Assembly (NCBI GenBank): GCA_016722025.1
Contig: JADKGZ010000003.1
Span: 310,001-374,000 of the forward strand
DNA: 64,000 bases
Source: Acidimicrobiaceae bacterium
Lineage (GTDB): Bacteria > Actinomycetota > Acidimicrobiia > Acidimicrobiales > Ilumatobacteraceae
Direction of reading: 5' to 3'
Below, one piece after another: positions 6,499 to 14,740 of the stretch. Below the pieces are notes generated by a model. That model was not told where the DNA came from. It ran no database searches and worked only from the letters and a program-made list of their open reading frames with translations. Each line of letters begins with the position of its first letter. Positions within the stretch are counted from its first letter, which is position 1. A program made the position numbers and the translations under genes.

Positions 6499-9135
6499 AT
6501 GAGCACGCACACGTCTCCTGCAACCGACACCGAAGCCGACGCACCAAAAGGCGGCACCGTCAAGAGTTGGCTGAAGAGCGCCAAGCCCCATCAGCTGGCC
6601 ATCGGTCTCGGCATCTTCATGGGTGTCTTCACGCTGGCCTCGGGCATCATCCCGCAGTTCACGCACTGGCACGACGAGAACACACCGAACCGTGAGGTCT
6701 TCGAGGGCATCCCCGGCGCGCTGCAGGTCGCCTTCTACACCGTCATCCCGATGCTGCTCATCTGGGGCGCGTTCAAGTTCGCCGATCGCGTGCGCAACTG
6801 GGAGCGCGGTGCGCCGGATCGTCGCCGCACCACCAAGAAGAACGTGAAGAACCGCCTGCGCGACTTCCGTGCCGGCGCCTACATGCAGACCCTGCTGCGC
6901 GATGCGGGTGCAGGCCTGATGCACTCGATGATCTACTTCGGGTTCATGGCGCTGCTGGGCGTCACCACCGTGCTGGAGATCGACCACCAACTGCCGGAGA
7001 GCTTGAAGTTCCTGCACGGCCGCACGTACATGGCCTACAGCTTCATCGGCGACCTTGCCGGCCTCGTGTTCCTGGTGGGCATCCTGTGGGCGATCGCCCG
7101 TCGCTACATCCAGCGCCCGTACCGCATCCGCATCAAGAGCAAGCCCGAGCACGTCGCCATCCTCGGCACCTTCCTGCTCATCGCGCTCAGCGGCTTCTTC
7201 GCCGAGGCCTTCCGCATCGCCGAGATCGAGGCGCCCAGCTACGAGAAGTGGAGCTTCATCGGTTACCCGCTCAGCACGCTGTTCGACGGGCTGGCAGAGC
7301 ACACGCTCACGCAGTGGCACCAGATCACGTGGGTCGTGCACGTGGTGGCCTTCGCCGCCTTCCTGATCATGCTGCCCATCACCATGTTGCGGCACATCTT
7401 CACCAGCCCGCTCAACATGTACCTCAAGGATCGCGATCGCCCGAAGGGCGCCATGCGGGCCATGCCCAACCTCACCGAGACCTCGCTGGAGAGCTTCGGT
7501 GCCAGCGTGGTGGAGGACTTCACCTGGAAGCAGCTGCTCGACACCGACGCCTGCACCATGTGCGGTCGCTGCACCAGCGTGTGCCCAGCGCACGCCACCG
7601 GCAAGCCGCTCGACCCGCGCGAGATCGTGCTCAAGACCGGCGAGGTGATGGCAGCCAGCTCACCGCACGGCCATGTCTCACCACCGCTCAGCACCGACGT
7701 CGAGATCACCATCTCCTCCAGCTCGCTGTTCGAGCGCATCACCGCCGAGGAGATCTGGGCGTGCACCACCTGCCGTGCGTGCGACGAGATCTGCCCGGTC
7801 AACATCGAGATCGTCGACAAGATCCTCGACATGCGCCGCTACCTGTCGCTGATGGAGAGCAACTTCCCCGCCGAGCTGGGCAACGCCTACCGCGCGATGG
7901 AGAACCAGGGCAACCCGTGGGGCATGAACCAGGGCGAACGCGCCGACTGGGCCGCGTCACTGAAGGACGACGGCATCGACGTGCAGATCGTCGACCCGGG
8001 CCAGCCGCTGGAAGCCGAGTACCTGTACTGGGTCGGCTGTGCCGGATCCTTCGACGACAAGAACAAGAAGGTCACGCAGGCGATGGCCAACCTGCTGCAG
8101 CGGGCCGGCATCACCGTCGCCATCCTCGGCCCCAGCGAGATGTGCACCGGCGACAGCGCTCGCCGCAGTGGCAACGAGTACCTGTTCCAGATGCTGGCCA
8201 TGCCCAACATCGAGATGCTCGACGGCATGGGCGTGAAGAAGATCATCACGCAGTGCCCGCACTGCTTCAACACGCTGAAGAACGAGTACCCGCAGCTGGG
8301 CGGCAACTACGAGGTCGTCCACCACACGCAGCTGCTCGAGAACCTCATCGCCACCGGCCAGCTGGATGTCAGCCAGGCCACGCTCGAAGAACGCCTCACC
8401 TACCACGACAGCTGCTACCTGGGCCGCCACAACGACGTGTACCTGGCGCCACGCAAGGTGGTGGGCAGCATCAAGGGCATCGAGGTGGTGGAGATGCCGC
8501 GCAACGGCACCAAGGGCATGTGCTGCGGCGCCGGCGGCGCCCGCATGTGGATGGAAGAGAACATCGGCACCAAGGTGAACGACGAGCGGGCCGTCGAGGC
8601 CATCAGCACCGGTGCCAGCCGTGTGGCCACGGCCTGCCCGTTCTGCTACATCATGCTCGACGACGGCGTGAAGGCCGCCGGCAAGGAAGAGTCGGAGGTG
8701 AAGGTGGCCGACATCTCCATCCACCTGCTCGACGCCATCGAGGCCGGCGAGCGGGCGCTCGCCAACCTGCCCACGCCCATCGCCACCAACGACCCGGTCG
8801 TGGGCTACGCCGTCGCGTCGCCGTTTGCCGGCGGCGCGTCCACCGGCGCTGCCACCGCCGTCGCAGTTGCAGAGGCCCCAGCCGGCGCTGCCGACAACCT
8901 CAAGCTGGTCGTGGGCATCGGGCCCAAGAACGAAGAGGCACTGCACGCGGCCGGCGTGCACACGTTCGAGCAGTTGGCCGCGCTGACGGTCGAGCAGATC
9001 GAGGAGATCATGCCCGACAGCCAGGATGCGCGGGTCGGCCGCGAAGACTGGGTCGGGCAGGCGCAGCGGTTCGCCGAGGCGAAGGCGCAGGGCATCGACC
9101 CCGCCACCATCGCCGAAGGCGGTCAGGTCACCTGA
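6499..9135 (+). CDS. EtfD-like membrane iron-sulfur reductase (heterodisulfide reductase-related), with C-terminal helix-hairpin-helix domain
   Basis: 878 residues. The first ~310 contain several membrane helices of NarI-like type with scattered histidines for haem. A twin [4Fe-4S] ferredoxin domain follows (CTMCGRCTSVCP and CTTCRACDEICP), then two CCG domains with GCAGSFD, CPHCFNTLKNEYP, YHDSCYLGRHNDVY, MCCGAGGARMW and ACPFCYIMLDDGV. This matches mycobacterial Rv0338c/EtfD, which passes electrons from the electron-transfer flavoprotein of fatty acid oxidation to menaquinone. Unusually, residues about 795-878 carry an appended segment LVVGIGPKNEEALHAAGVHT, a helix-hairpin-helix fold like that found in ribosomal-protein or polymerase accessory domains. 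No etfAB genes lie alongside. The start is the first Met before a short hydrophilic tail, 10 bases after TAGGGT. Confidence 0.85.
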   Translation: MSTHTSPATDTEADAPKGGTVKSWLKSAKPHQLAIGLGIFMGVFTLASGIIPQFTHWHDENTPNREVFEGIPGALQVAFYTVIPMLLIWGAFKFADRVRNWERGAPDRRRTTKKNVKNRLRDFRAGAYMQTLLRDAGAGLMHSMIYFGFMALLGVTTVLEIDHQLPESLKFLHGRTYMAYSFIGDLAGLVFLVGILWAIARRYIQRPYRIRIKSKPEHVAILGTFLLIALSGFFAEAFRIAEIEAPSYEKWSFIGYPLSTLFDGLAEHTLTQWHQITWVVHVVAFAAFLIMLPITMLRHIFTSPLNMYLKDRDRPKGAMRAMPNLTETSLESFGASVVEDFTWKQLLDTDACTMCGRCTSVCPAHATGKPLDPREIVLKTGEVMAASSPHGHVSPPLSTDVEITISSSSLFERITAEEIWACTTCRACDEICPVNIEIVDKILDMRRYLSLMESNFPAELGNAYRAMENQGNPWGMNQGERADWAASLKDDGIDVQIVDPGQPLEAEYLYWVGCAGSFDDKNKKVTQAMANLLQRAGITVAILGPSEMCTGDSARRSGNEYLFQMLAMPNIEMLDGMGVKKIITQCPHCFNTLKNEYPQLGGNYEVVHHTQLLENLIATGQLDVSQATLEERLTYHDSCYLGRHNDVYLAPRKVVGSIKGIEVVEMPRNGTKGMCCGAGGARMWMEENIGTKVNDERAVEAISTGASRVATACPFCYIMLDDGVKAAGKEESEVKVADISIHLLDAIEAGERALANLPTPIATNDPVVGYAVASPFAGGASTGAATAVAVAEAPAGAADNLKLVVGIGPKNEEALHAAGVHTFEQLAALTVEQIEEIMPDSQDARVGREDWVGQAQRFAEAKAQGIDPATIAEGGQVT

Positions 9136-9142
9136 GGCCAGG

Positions 9143-11278
9143 TCACCGGGGCGTGCGTGTGTCGATCACCCGCTGGGGTGCAGTTGGCCTCAGCCGCATC
9201 GTCGCCGCATCGTCGAAGGCACCCTGCAGGTCGACGACGAGGTCAGCGGCGGCCGAGCTGTAGAGGCAGAAGCTGCCGTCCGCGTCGAGCTCGACGGCCG
9301 CCATGTTGGCCACCGCGAACTGAGGGATGAAGTTGAGGTTGGAGAACGCCTGCGGGCCCGCGAGCAGACGCGAGCACTTGTCGGCCGTGATGTAGCCGAA
9401 CGACGATGCGTTGACGACGGTGAGGTTCACCCATGCGGCCTCGGTGCCGGCGGTGCCGGTGCTGATCTTGGTGATCGAGCCGGCTGCTGCCGGTGAACCG
9501 CTCCTGGTGTCGGCAACTCGCCTCGGTGCGACCAGCGATGTACCCAGCGGCGCAGCGTCGTCGAAGCGGCCTTGCACATCCACGATCAGCTGTGTCGGCG
9601 CAGAGTTGTACACGCAGAACGAGCCGTCGGCATCCAGCTCGACGATGGATGTGTTGGCGAACGCGTCGACCATGCCGAAGTTTCCGTTCGAGAACGCCTG
9701 CGGCCCGGCAGCGAGTCGCGAGCACTTGTCGGCCGTGATGTAGCCGTCACCGACACCCGCGAGCGTGGTGAGGTTGACCAACGCCGCAGCCGAGCCGGGA
9801 AGGCCGGCGGCGACCCGGGTGACCGTGCCGGCGGCGAGCAGCCCACGACTGCGCGTGTCGGCGACGCGCACCGGGCGGATGGGCTGAAACCCGAGGCCGC
9901 CACCGGCGCCGACGCCGCCCAACACGTCGACGATCACTTCCGTGCGGCTGCTGTTGTAGACGCAGAACGCGCCGTCGGGTGCCAGCGGCACAACCGACAG
10001 GTTCGCCCGCGCCGCGTTGGCGACGTGGTTGTTGTTGGAGAACGCTTGCGGCCCGGTGGGCAACCGATCGCATCGATCGGCAGTGAGGTAACCCACCCGG
10101 TCGCCGTTCACCGTCGTCAGGTTGACCAGCGCCGCTGCCCGTCCGGCCAAGGGCGTCGGGACCCGAGTGACAGATCCGGCGGCCACGTGCGCGCCCGGCA
10201 CCGGCGCCGCCACCTGGGAGAACGCTCCGGCCTGCAACGAGGGCAGCTGGTCGGCGTGCTGGTCGAGCCAGGTGACGGCCTCGGAGTAGGTGGAACAGCG
10301 CACGTCGGGGCGCGTGCAGACCTCGGAGAGCAGGCGCTCCTCTGCTTCGTAGTACGCCCCGTCCATCAGCACCGTCGTGTGGCCGGGCAGCTCCAGCGGC
10401 GCCCGGTTGCCGGCGTAGACCTGGTCGAACGCGGCTCTCAGCGTGCGGTAGATCTGCTCGACACGGGCGGGGCCGCCGGTGTCGCCGTAGCGCACCATGA
10501 AGTTGTAGTCGGCGGCCAGCAGCGGGGTGCCGCCACCGAAGGGCGTCACCACCGGAACGCCGAAACGCCACACACCGGAGCGCTGCACGGGCCACTGGTT
10601 CAGCTGGCGAACGCCACTCGCATCGAAGCGCAGGCCGGCGCCCGCGAAGGCAGGCAGGTACTGGTCGGGGTTGCCGTCGAGGCACGGCGTTCGGCCACCA
10701 CGCAGCGGCGCGCGCAGCACGCCACCGCTGGCCAGGCCCATGTTGCGGTCCACGTCGCCGGTGAGCGATGCCCACTGAGCAAGCTCGGCGGCGAACTGCG
10801 CACGCGTCCAACCACCGATGCCGGTGGCTCCGCAGAAGTGGCCGACGAGGTGCGAACCAACTTCGTGGCCCTCCATCTGCGCGGCCTGCAGCGACCGCAC
10901 GAGCTGCGCCACCGAGTCCTGCGTCGTGCGGCCTTCGTACGACCCTTGAAAGCCGATCGCCGACGAGCCGGGCGAACGATCCGGCGGGCGGTAGATCGTA
11001 CGATGCGCAACGTCGAGCAGGAAGACACCGGACAGGAAGAACGTCAGCCGGGCGTTGGTGCGATCGGCCATGCCGCGCAGGCGGTTGACGATCGGGTAGT
11101 TGCCCGCGTTGTCGTAGCTGAGCAGCACGAACTGCGGCGGCCGCGGCACGAGCGGCGGAGCAGCGACCGCAACGTGGGAACCCGGCCCGACCGTGGCCGA
11201 CAACACAACAGCGGCGACCCACCAGGCGCGTCGCCGGCACGATCTCGAGAGCTGCACGGCGGCACCATACCCGTCCAC
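9143..11278 (-). CDS. Secreted polysaccharide deacetylase-like protein with three C-terminal surface repeats
   Basis: 711 residues. A signal peptide is visible (RSCRRRAWWVAAVVLSATVG, cleavage near AVA|APP). Residues about 50-350 form a NodB-like deacetylase domain. The metal-site strand reads FVLLSYDNAGNY, with Asp-Asn in place of the usual Asp-Asp. The histidine pair is present in GHEVGSHLVGH. Three ~115-residue repeats follow, each with the pattern VNLTT/V...GYxTADxCxRLxxGPQAFSN and VVDVxG, which is a domain common on surface proteins of Acidimicrobiia and other actinobacteria. The function is probably cell-wall or exopolysaccharide binding and deacetylation. GTG 11278 is given; GTG 11257 would put the signal peptide closer to the N-terminus. 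The gene ends eight bases from etfD, convergently. Confidence 0.75.
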   Translation of the reverse strand: MDGYGAAVQLSRSCRRRAWWVAAVVLSATVGPGSHVAVAAPPLVPRPPQFVLLSYDNAGNYPIVNRLRGMADRTNARLTFFLSGVFLLDVAHRTIYRPPDRSPGSSAIGFQGSYEGRTTQDSVAQLVRSLQAAQMEGHEVGSHLVGHFCGATGIGGWTRAQFAAELAQWASLTGDVDRNMGLASGGVLRAPLRGGRTPCLDGNPDQYLPAFAGAGLRFDASGVRQLNQWPVQRSGVWRFGVPVVTPFGGGTPLLAADYNFMVRYGDTGGPARVEQIYRTLRAAFDQVYAGNRAPLELPGHTTVLMDGAYYEAEERLLSEVCTRPDVRCSTYSEAVTWLDQHADQLPSLQAGAFSQVAAPVPGAHVAAGSVTRVPTPLAGRAAALVNLTTVNGDRVGYLTADRCDRLPTGPQAFSNNNHVANAARANLSVVPLAPDGAFCVYNSSRTEVIVDVLGGVGAGGGLGFQPIRPVRVADTRSRGLLAAGTVTRVAAGLPGSAAALVNLTTLAGVGDGYITADKCSRLAAGPQAFSNGNFGMVDAFANTSIVELDADGSFCVYNSAPTQLIVDVQGRFDDAAPLGTSLVAPRRVADTRSGSPAAAGSITKISTGTAGTEAAWVNLTVVNASSFGYITADKCSRLLAGPQAFSNLNFIPQFAVANMAAVELDADGSFCLYSSAAADLVVDLQGAFDDAATMRLRPTAPQRVIDTRTPR

Positions 11279-11303
11279 GAGGCGCCGCTCGTCGCCGTGC
11301 TGT

Positions 11304-11867
11304 TCAGAGCGAGTTGAGGTTGTACTTCGACGCGACGGCGCCCTGCTGGTTCTGGTACTTGCTCTTCAGATCCGGGTGGCCGTACGGTCGTTCGGCGGCA
11401 CGATCGAGCCGCTGGAAGACGAGCTGCGCGATCTTCATACCCGGCCGCAACAAGATGGGCAAGTTGCTCACGTTGGACAGCTCGAGCACGACCGTGCCCT
11501 TGAAGCCGGGGTCGATGAAGCCGGCGGTGGCATGCACCTGGATGCCCAGCCGGCCCAGCGACGACTTGCCGTTGACGACGCCCACGATGTCGTCGGGGCA
11601 GCCGACCACTTCCGCAGTGTGGCCCAGCGCGAACTCGCCGGGGTGCAGCACGAACGGCTCGCCCTCGGGCACGCTGACCGTCTCCATCAGCTTGTCCTGC
11701 GGCTCGAACGGGTCGATGTGCGTGAGCCGGCTGTTGCGCATCACGCGGAACTCGGTGCCCAACCGCACGTCAACCGAGGCGGGCTGCACCAGATCGGGGT
11801 CATACGGGTCGAGCAGGATGCGCCCGGACCCGATCAGCTCACGCAAGGTCGCATCGGAAAGAATCAC
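11304..11867 (-). CDS. dcd: dCTP deaminase, probably dUMP-forming bifunctional type
   Basis: 187 residues, homotrimeric family. It converts dCTP to dUTP or directly to dUMP for thymidylate synthesis. The signature GKSSLGRLGIQVHATAGFID and PGFKGTVVLELSN carries the catalytic Glu and the nucleotide-binding residues; PGMKIAQLVFQRL and the flexible tail ASKYNLNSL close the active site. The length and tail resemble the mycobacterial bifunctional enzyme, but separating dUTP-forming from dUMP-forming versions needs alignment. GTG start; it lies 25 bases downstream of the deacetylase-like gene on the same strand. Confidence 0.93.
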   Translation of the reverse strand: MILSDATLRELIGSGRILLDPYDPDLVQPASVDVRLGTEFRVMRNSRLTHIDPFEPQDKLMETVSVPEGEPFVLHPGEFALGHTAEVVGCPDDIVGVVNGKSSLGRLGIQVHATAGFIDPGFKGTVVLELSNVSNLPILLRPGMKIAQLVFQRLDRAAERPYGHPDLKSKYQNQQGAVASKYNLNSL

Positions 11868-11957
11868 GGCCCGAGACTAGTGGCCTCCTGCCAGGGCCTG
11901 GCACTCCGCATCGCAGTGGCGACCACAGCCTGCGAGCGGTATCGTGCACGTCTGTTC

Positions 11958-12031
11958 GCGGGTGTAGTTCAGAGGCAGAACATCAGCTTCCCAAGCTGAG
12001 AACGCGGGTTCGATTCCCGTCACCCGCTCCA
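11958..12031 (+). tRNA. tRNA-Gly(CCC)
   Basis: A complete cloverleaf. The acceptor stem GCGGGTG pairs with CACCCGC, the anticodon stem TCAGC pairs with GCTGA around the loop TTCCCAA (anticodon CCC), and the T arm is GCGGG-TTCGATT-CCCGT. The CCA end is encoded. Confidence 0.95.
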
Positions 12032-12185
12032 TGTGATGTCGCGAGACATCCCGGACGGACCGAACCCTCACCCGCCGGGTGGTCAAGGGACGCTGGGTCG
12101 GACCGGTCAGGCTCATCGGCTGGGTTACCTGAGTTACAGGAACAGCGGCGGGAGCGGTCTGCCCGGCGCCCGTCTTGGGCCACCC

Positions 12186-12962
12186 TCAGCCGCGTGTGTG
12201 ATAGTAGGCCTCGTAGGACTCCAGGAAGCGATACCCCAACTTCGTCGCCAGTTTGACCGACTCGGGGTTGGCCGCATCCCAATTGGGCCTCAGGTTGCTG
12301 GCCAGGCACTCCAGGAGCAGCCTGCTGCTCAGAGCCGTAGCCACGCCCTGTCGGCGATCAGCGTCTTCCACATAGACGCTGACTTCGATGCCCTGACTGC
12401 ACACCAGCGACGAATAGGCGACGCCCATCATCCTCCCGTTGTCCAGCACGGTGTAGCCCAATCCACGCTCGATGAAATCCGCTGCGGAGTCGAAATCGGA
12501 CAGGTCCAATGGGCTCTCCGGTTGCTCCGTCGCCTGCTGGGCCAGGTCCACGCTGAGGGGGATGATGCACTCCCGGAAGGGGGAGCCCTCGAGCAGGCGG
12601 GTGAGATGCTCTGATGAGAGCGGGGCCGAAGAGAAGCTGTAGCGCGGAAGAGACTTCAAGTGCTCGCCAAAGACGTCTTGCGCGCTGGCCAGCCACTCGA
12701 GCGGCGAGGGCATGAGCAGACGATAGGCCGGGAAGCCCTGCATGAGCAGGCGGCCGCCCGCGTGTCGAGCGTCTCCGGCGAAGTAGCCAAATGGCCCGAC
12801 CCTGATGCAATAGGCGGTCGGCTGGGTGGCGTCGTCGACCAAGACCGTCCCCAGCTGCCCTTCGATGGCGCATTCGATCGAGAAGTCCACCCGCTTGTTC
12901 AGGCGGAAGGCGCGGGCCACCTTGAGCCGGTTGGCCTTGGTCAGTTCAAGCGTGCCGTTCAC
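12186..12962 (-). CDS. GNAT family N-acetyltransferase (GNAT_acetyltran-like)
   Basis: 258 residues. The N-terminal half (GTVLVDDATQPTAYCIRVGP then FGYFAGDA) resembles the N-domain of the PF12746-type acetyltransferases. The C-terminal half has the GNAT acetyl-CoA loop EDADRRQGVATALSSRLL and the closing NPESVKLATKLGYRFLESYE. The substrate is unknown. The GTG start at 12962 gives the usual family length; the frame stays open upstream but that region overlaps the remnants of an unrelated broken gene. Confidence 0.75.
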   Translation of the reverse strand: MNGTLELTKANRLKVARAFRLNKRVDFSIECAIEGQLGTVLVDDATQPTAYCIRVGPFGYFAGDARHAGGRLLMQGFPAYRLLMPSPLEWLASAQDVFGEHLKSLPRYSFSSAPLSSEHLTRLLEGSPFRECIIPLSVDLAQQATEQPESPLDLSDFDSAADFIERGLGYTVLDNGRMMGVAYSSLVCSQGIEVSVYVEDADRRQGVATALSSRLLLECLASNLRPNWDAANPESVKLATKLGYRFLESYEAYYHTRG

Positions 12963-13163
12963 AACGCCATCCTCCCCCAAGTCGTAGCGGAAAGCGGGCG
13001 ACCACGAGCACAACACGGCCGGGCGCGGGCGCCATCGCGCCGGTCGACCGACGGCACGGGTGGGTTCAGCGTGGACTCCCGGGGCGCGCTCGGGGCAGCC
13101 AGCCCAGACGGCGATCACCCACTCGGTACGCCACACGAAGCCAGTCGAACAGCATCGACGACG
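12963..13163. other. Interval without a recognisable gene
   Basis: The open frames here are GC-driven shadows with Arg/Pro/Ala composition. Together with the remnant at 13164-13352 it makes a ~500-base gap between the GNAT gene and the ferredoxin gene. No RNA gene or repeat was seen. Confidence 0.4.
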
Positions 13164-13352
13164 TGCCATGGTGACCAACGGCACCGCCACCGTCGTCAGC
13201 GAGAGACCGAATCACCCAGCCGACCGCGAACGCCGCACCGCCGCGGCGGCCTGGGACCCGGCGAGCAGCAGCACGGCAGCGATGACGGGGAACGGGTTGA
13301 GGGCTGGGCCAAGCGCCGCCGGCAACAGTTCGCCGATCGCACGGAGCAGCAT
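13164..13352 (-). pseudogene. Remnant of a Sap/GAP-family membrane protein
   Basis: The minus strand from ATG 13352 reads MLLRAIGELLPAALGPALNP, then FPVIAAVLLLAG. That is the first transmembrane segment of the Sap (sulfolipid-1-addressing protein, PF11139) family, with its Pro-rich L-P-A-L-G-x-A-L-x-P motif. The next conserved piece (GRRGGAAFAVGW) and the second hydrophobic segment (GLSLTTVAVPLVTMA) occur in two further frames. At least two frame breaks within 190 bases and loss of the other ~150 residues mark it as a decayed gene. Confidence 0.4.
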
Positions 13353-13471
13353 GCTGAGAACCTTCCCTTCACGGTGCGGCCACCATCGGCCGCGAGCGCG
13401 GACCGCCCGATCGTAGCGGCAACCCATCGGCGGCCAGGTTTGAGTGACCACTCTGTCGGGTAGCAGCAACC

Positions 13472-13865
13472 ATGCCTGGAATCGCCATCATCACCGAAGC
13501 CTGCATCGGCGTGAAGGACCGCGCGTGTGTCGACGTGTGCCCCGTGCAGTGCATCTACGAGTTCGATCCGGTCGGCAACGTGCTGGTCTCCGAGCAGGCT
13601 GCCGGCAGTGGCATCGTGGAGAACAGCCACGCCCCCGACGCCGATGCGATCGCCATCTTCGGCGACGGCCTGCTGTACGTGAACCTCGACGAGTGCACGT
13701 CGTGCTCAGCGTGCTACCAACCCGACGTGTGCCCGGTGGGCGCCATCTATGCCGAGGAACACGTGCCCGACGGATCGGCTGACGCGAAGTACAACGCCAG
13801 CGACCCGAACAAAGGCCACGACCACGTTCTTCATCGGCCACAGTCGCAGCGTCTTCGGCGACTGA
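13472..13865 (+). CDS. Seven-iron-type ferredoxin (FdxA-like), C-terminal frameshift
   Basis: It carries two iron-sulfur sites. CIGVKDRACVDVCPVQCIYE has the wide Cys spacing of a [3Fe-4S]/[4Fe-4S] ferredoxin, and CTSCSACYQPDVCPVGAIY is the second cluster motif. A ~35-residue insertion separates them. It is a small electron carrier, with a partner that cannot be told from context. As read, the frame continues past the domain to a stop at 14032 with an Arg/Pro-rich tail. Shifting frame near 13821-13825 instead gives FFIGHSRSVFGD and a stop at 13863-13865, which looks like the true end, so a one-base indel is likely. The coordinates given are for the corrected reading. Confidence 0.8.
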
Positions 13866-13887
13866 ACGCGCCGCACGGCCCGAACCG

Positions 13888-14634
13888 TCAGTCGCTGTCG
13901 ATGTGCCGCCGAACCCGCACGTCGGCCAGCGGACGCACCGCGGCGTTGCGCCAACCGACACCTGTCACCAGGCCCGGCGGCGGCCACAGGTCGTCGCGGC
14001 TGTACGCCCACCACTCGAACGGGTTCGTGTAGTACGAGCACGACTCGATCATCGTGCCGAGCGGCTCGTTGCGACCTCGGCGCAGCCACAGCAACACGCC
14101 GCCGAGCACGCCCACACCCGCCCACAAGCCGTACAGCGGCAGGTAGCACGGCCCGAACCAACGGGCCTGCCACACGTGCACCGCCTCGTGGTCGGTGATC
14201 AGCTTGCGGCGCCGCGGCCGCGACACATCGCCGGCGCCGGAGATGACGTTGCCGACGGTGAGGGCGAAGCCCTTCTTGAAGTGCAGGCCACCTCGGTAGA
14301 CGTGCTGCCCATGCCGCCGGCTGAGTGACGGCTCGTACCGGCTCGCCCGCGACCTCGCGGCCACGAGATGAGCGAGCAACCCGCCGGCCACAGGCACCGT
14401 GGCCCAGGTGGAGTCGAGCACGAAAGCCACCAGACCGCTCCACCGTTGCCACGGGTACACCTGCCGCCACCCGCAGATCACACCGTTGACACCGGCGACC
14501 GCTGCCATCACCACACCGAGCACCGGGTGCAGCAAGCCCCACACGGCGCCACCCAGCGCTGCACCGACCACACCCACGACGACTGCCTCGACGGCAGTGG
14601 CGGCAGGCCCTCCGGGGCGAAGCGTCATCGCCAC
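13888..14634 (-). CDS. Membrane protein with an HEXXH metalloprotease-like motif
   Basis: 248 residues with two or three hydrophobic segments near the N-terminus (AVVVGVVGAALGGAVWGLL and WATVPVAGGLLAHLVA) and another at about 180-200. In the C-terminal half, ITDHEAVHVWQARWFGPCYL contains a perfect HEXXH zinc-binding motif, followed ~45 residues later by a conserved-looking IESCSYYTNPFEWWAYSRDD with candidate Glu ligands. The pattern fits a membrane-embedded or membrane-associated zinc peptidase of unknown substrate. I cannot name the family. GTG 14634 or ATG 14628 could be the start. It converges on the ferredoxin gene. Confidence 0.6.
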   Translation of the reverse strand: MAMTLRPGGPAATAVEAVVVGVVGAALGGAVWGLLHPVLGVVMAAVAGVNGVICGWRQVYPWQRWSGLVAFVLDSTWATVPVAGGLLAHLVAARSRASRYEPSLSRRHGQHVYRGGLHFKKGFALTVGNVISGAGDVSRPRRRKLITDHEAVHVWQARWFGPCYLPLYGLWAGVGVLGGVLLWLRRGRNEPLGTMIESCSYYTNPFEWWAYSRDDLWPPPGLVTGVGWRNAAVRPLADVRVRRHIDSD

Positions 14635-14728
14635 ACGCTACGCCCTGCGCATCGGCCATCGAATGGGGGGTCGCGTGACCCCCAGGATCGTGGGCTCCGG
14701 AGCCGGGCACGCGGTGATCGGCCACGGG

Positions 14729-14734
14729 TACAGT
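14729..14734 (+). promoter_or_regulatory. -10 hexamer TACAGT, leaderless promoter
   Basis: Ends six bases before ATG 14741 of the LLM oxidoreductase gene. Confidence 0.45.
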
Positions 14735-14740
14735 GCCGCG

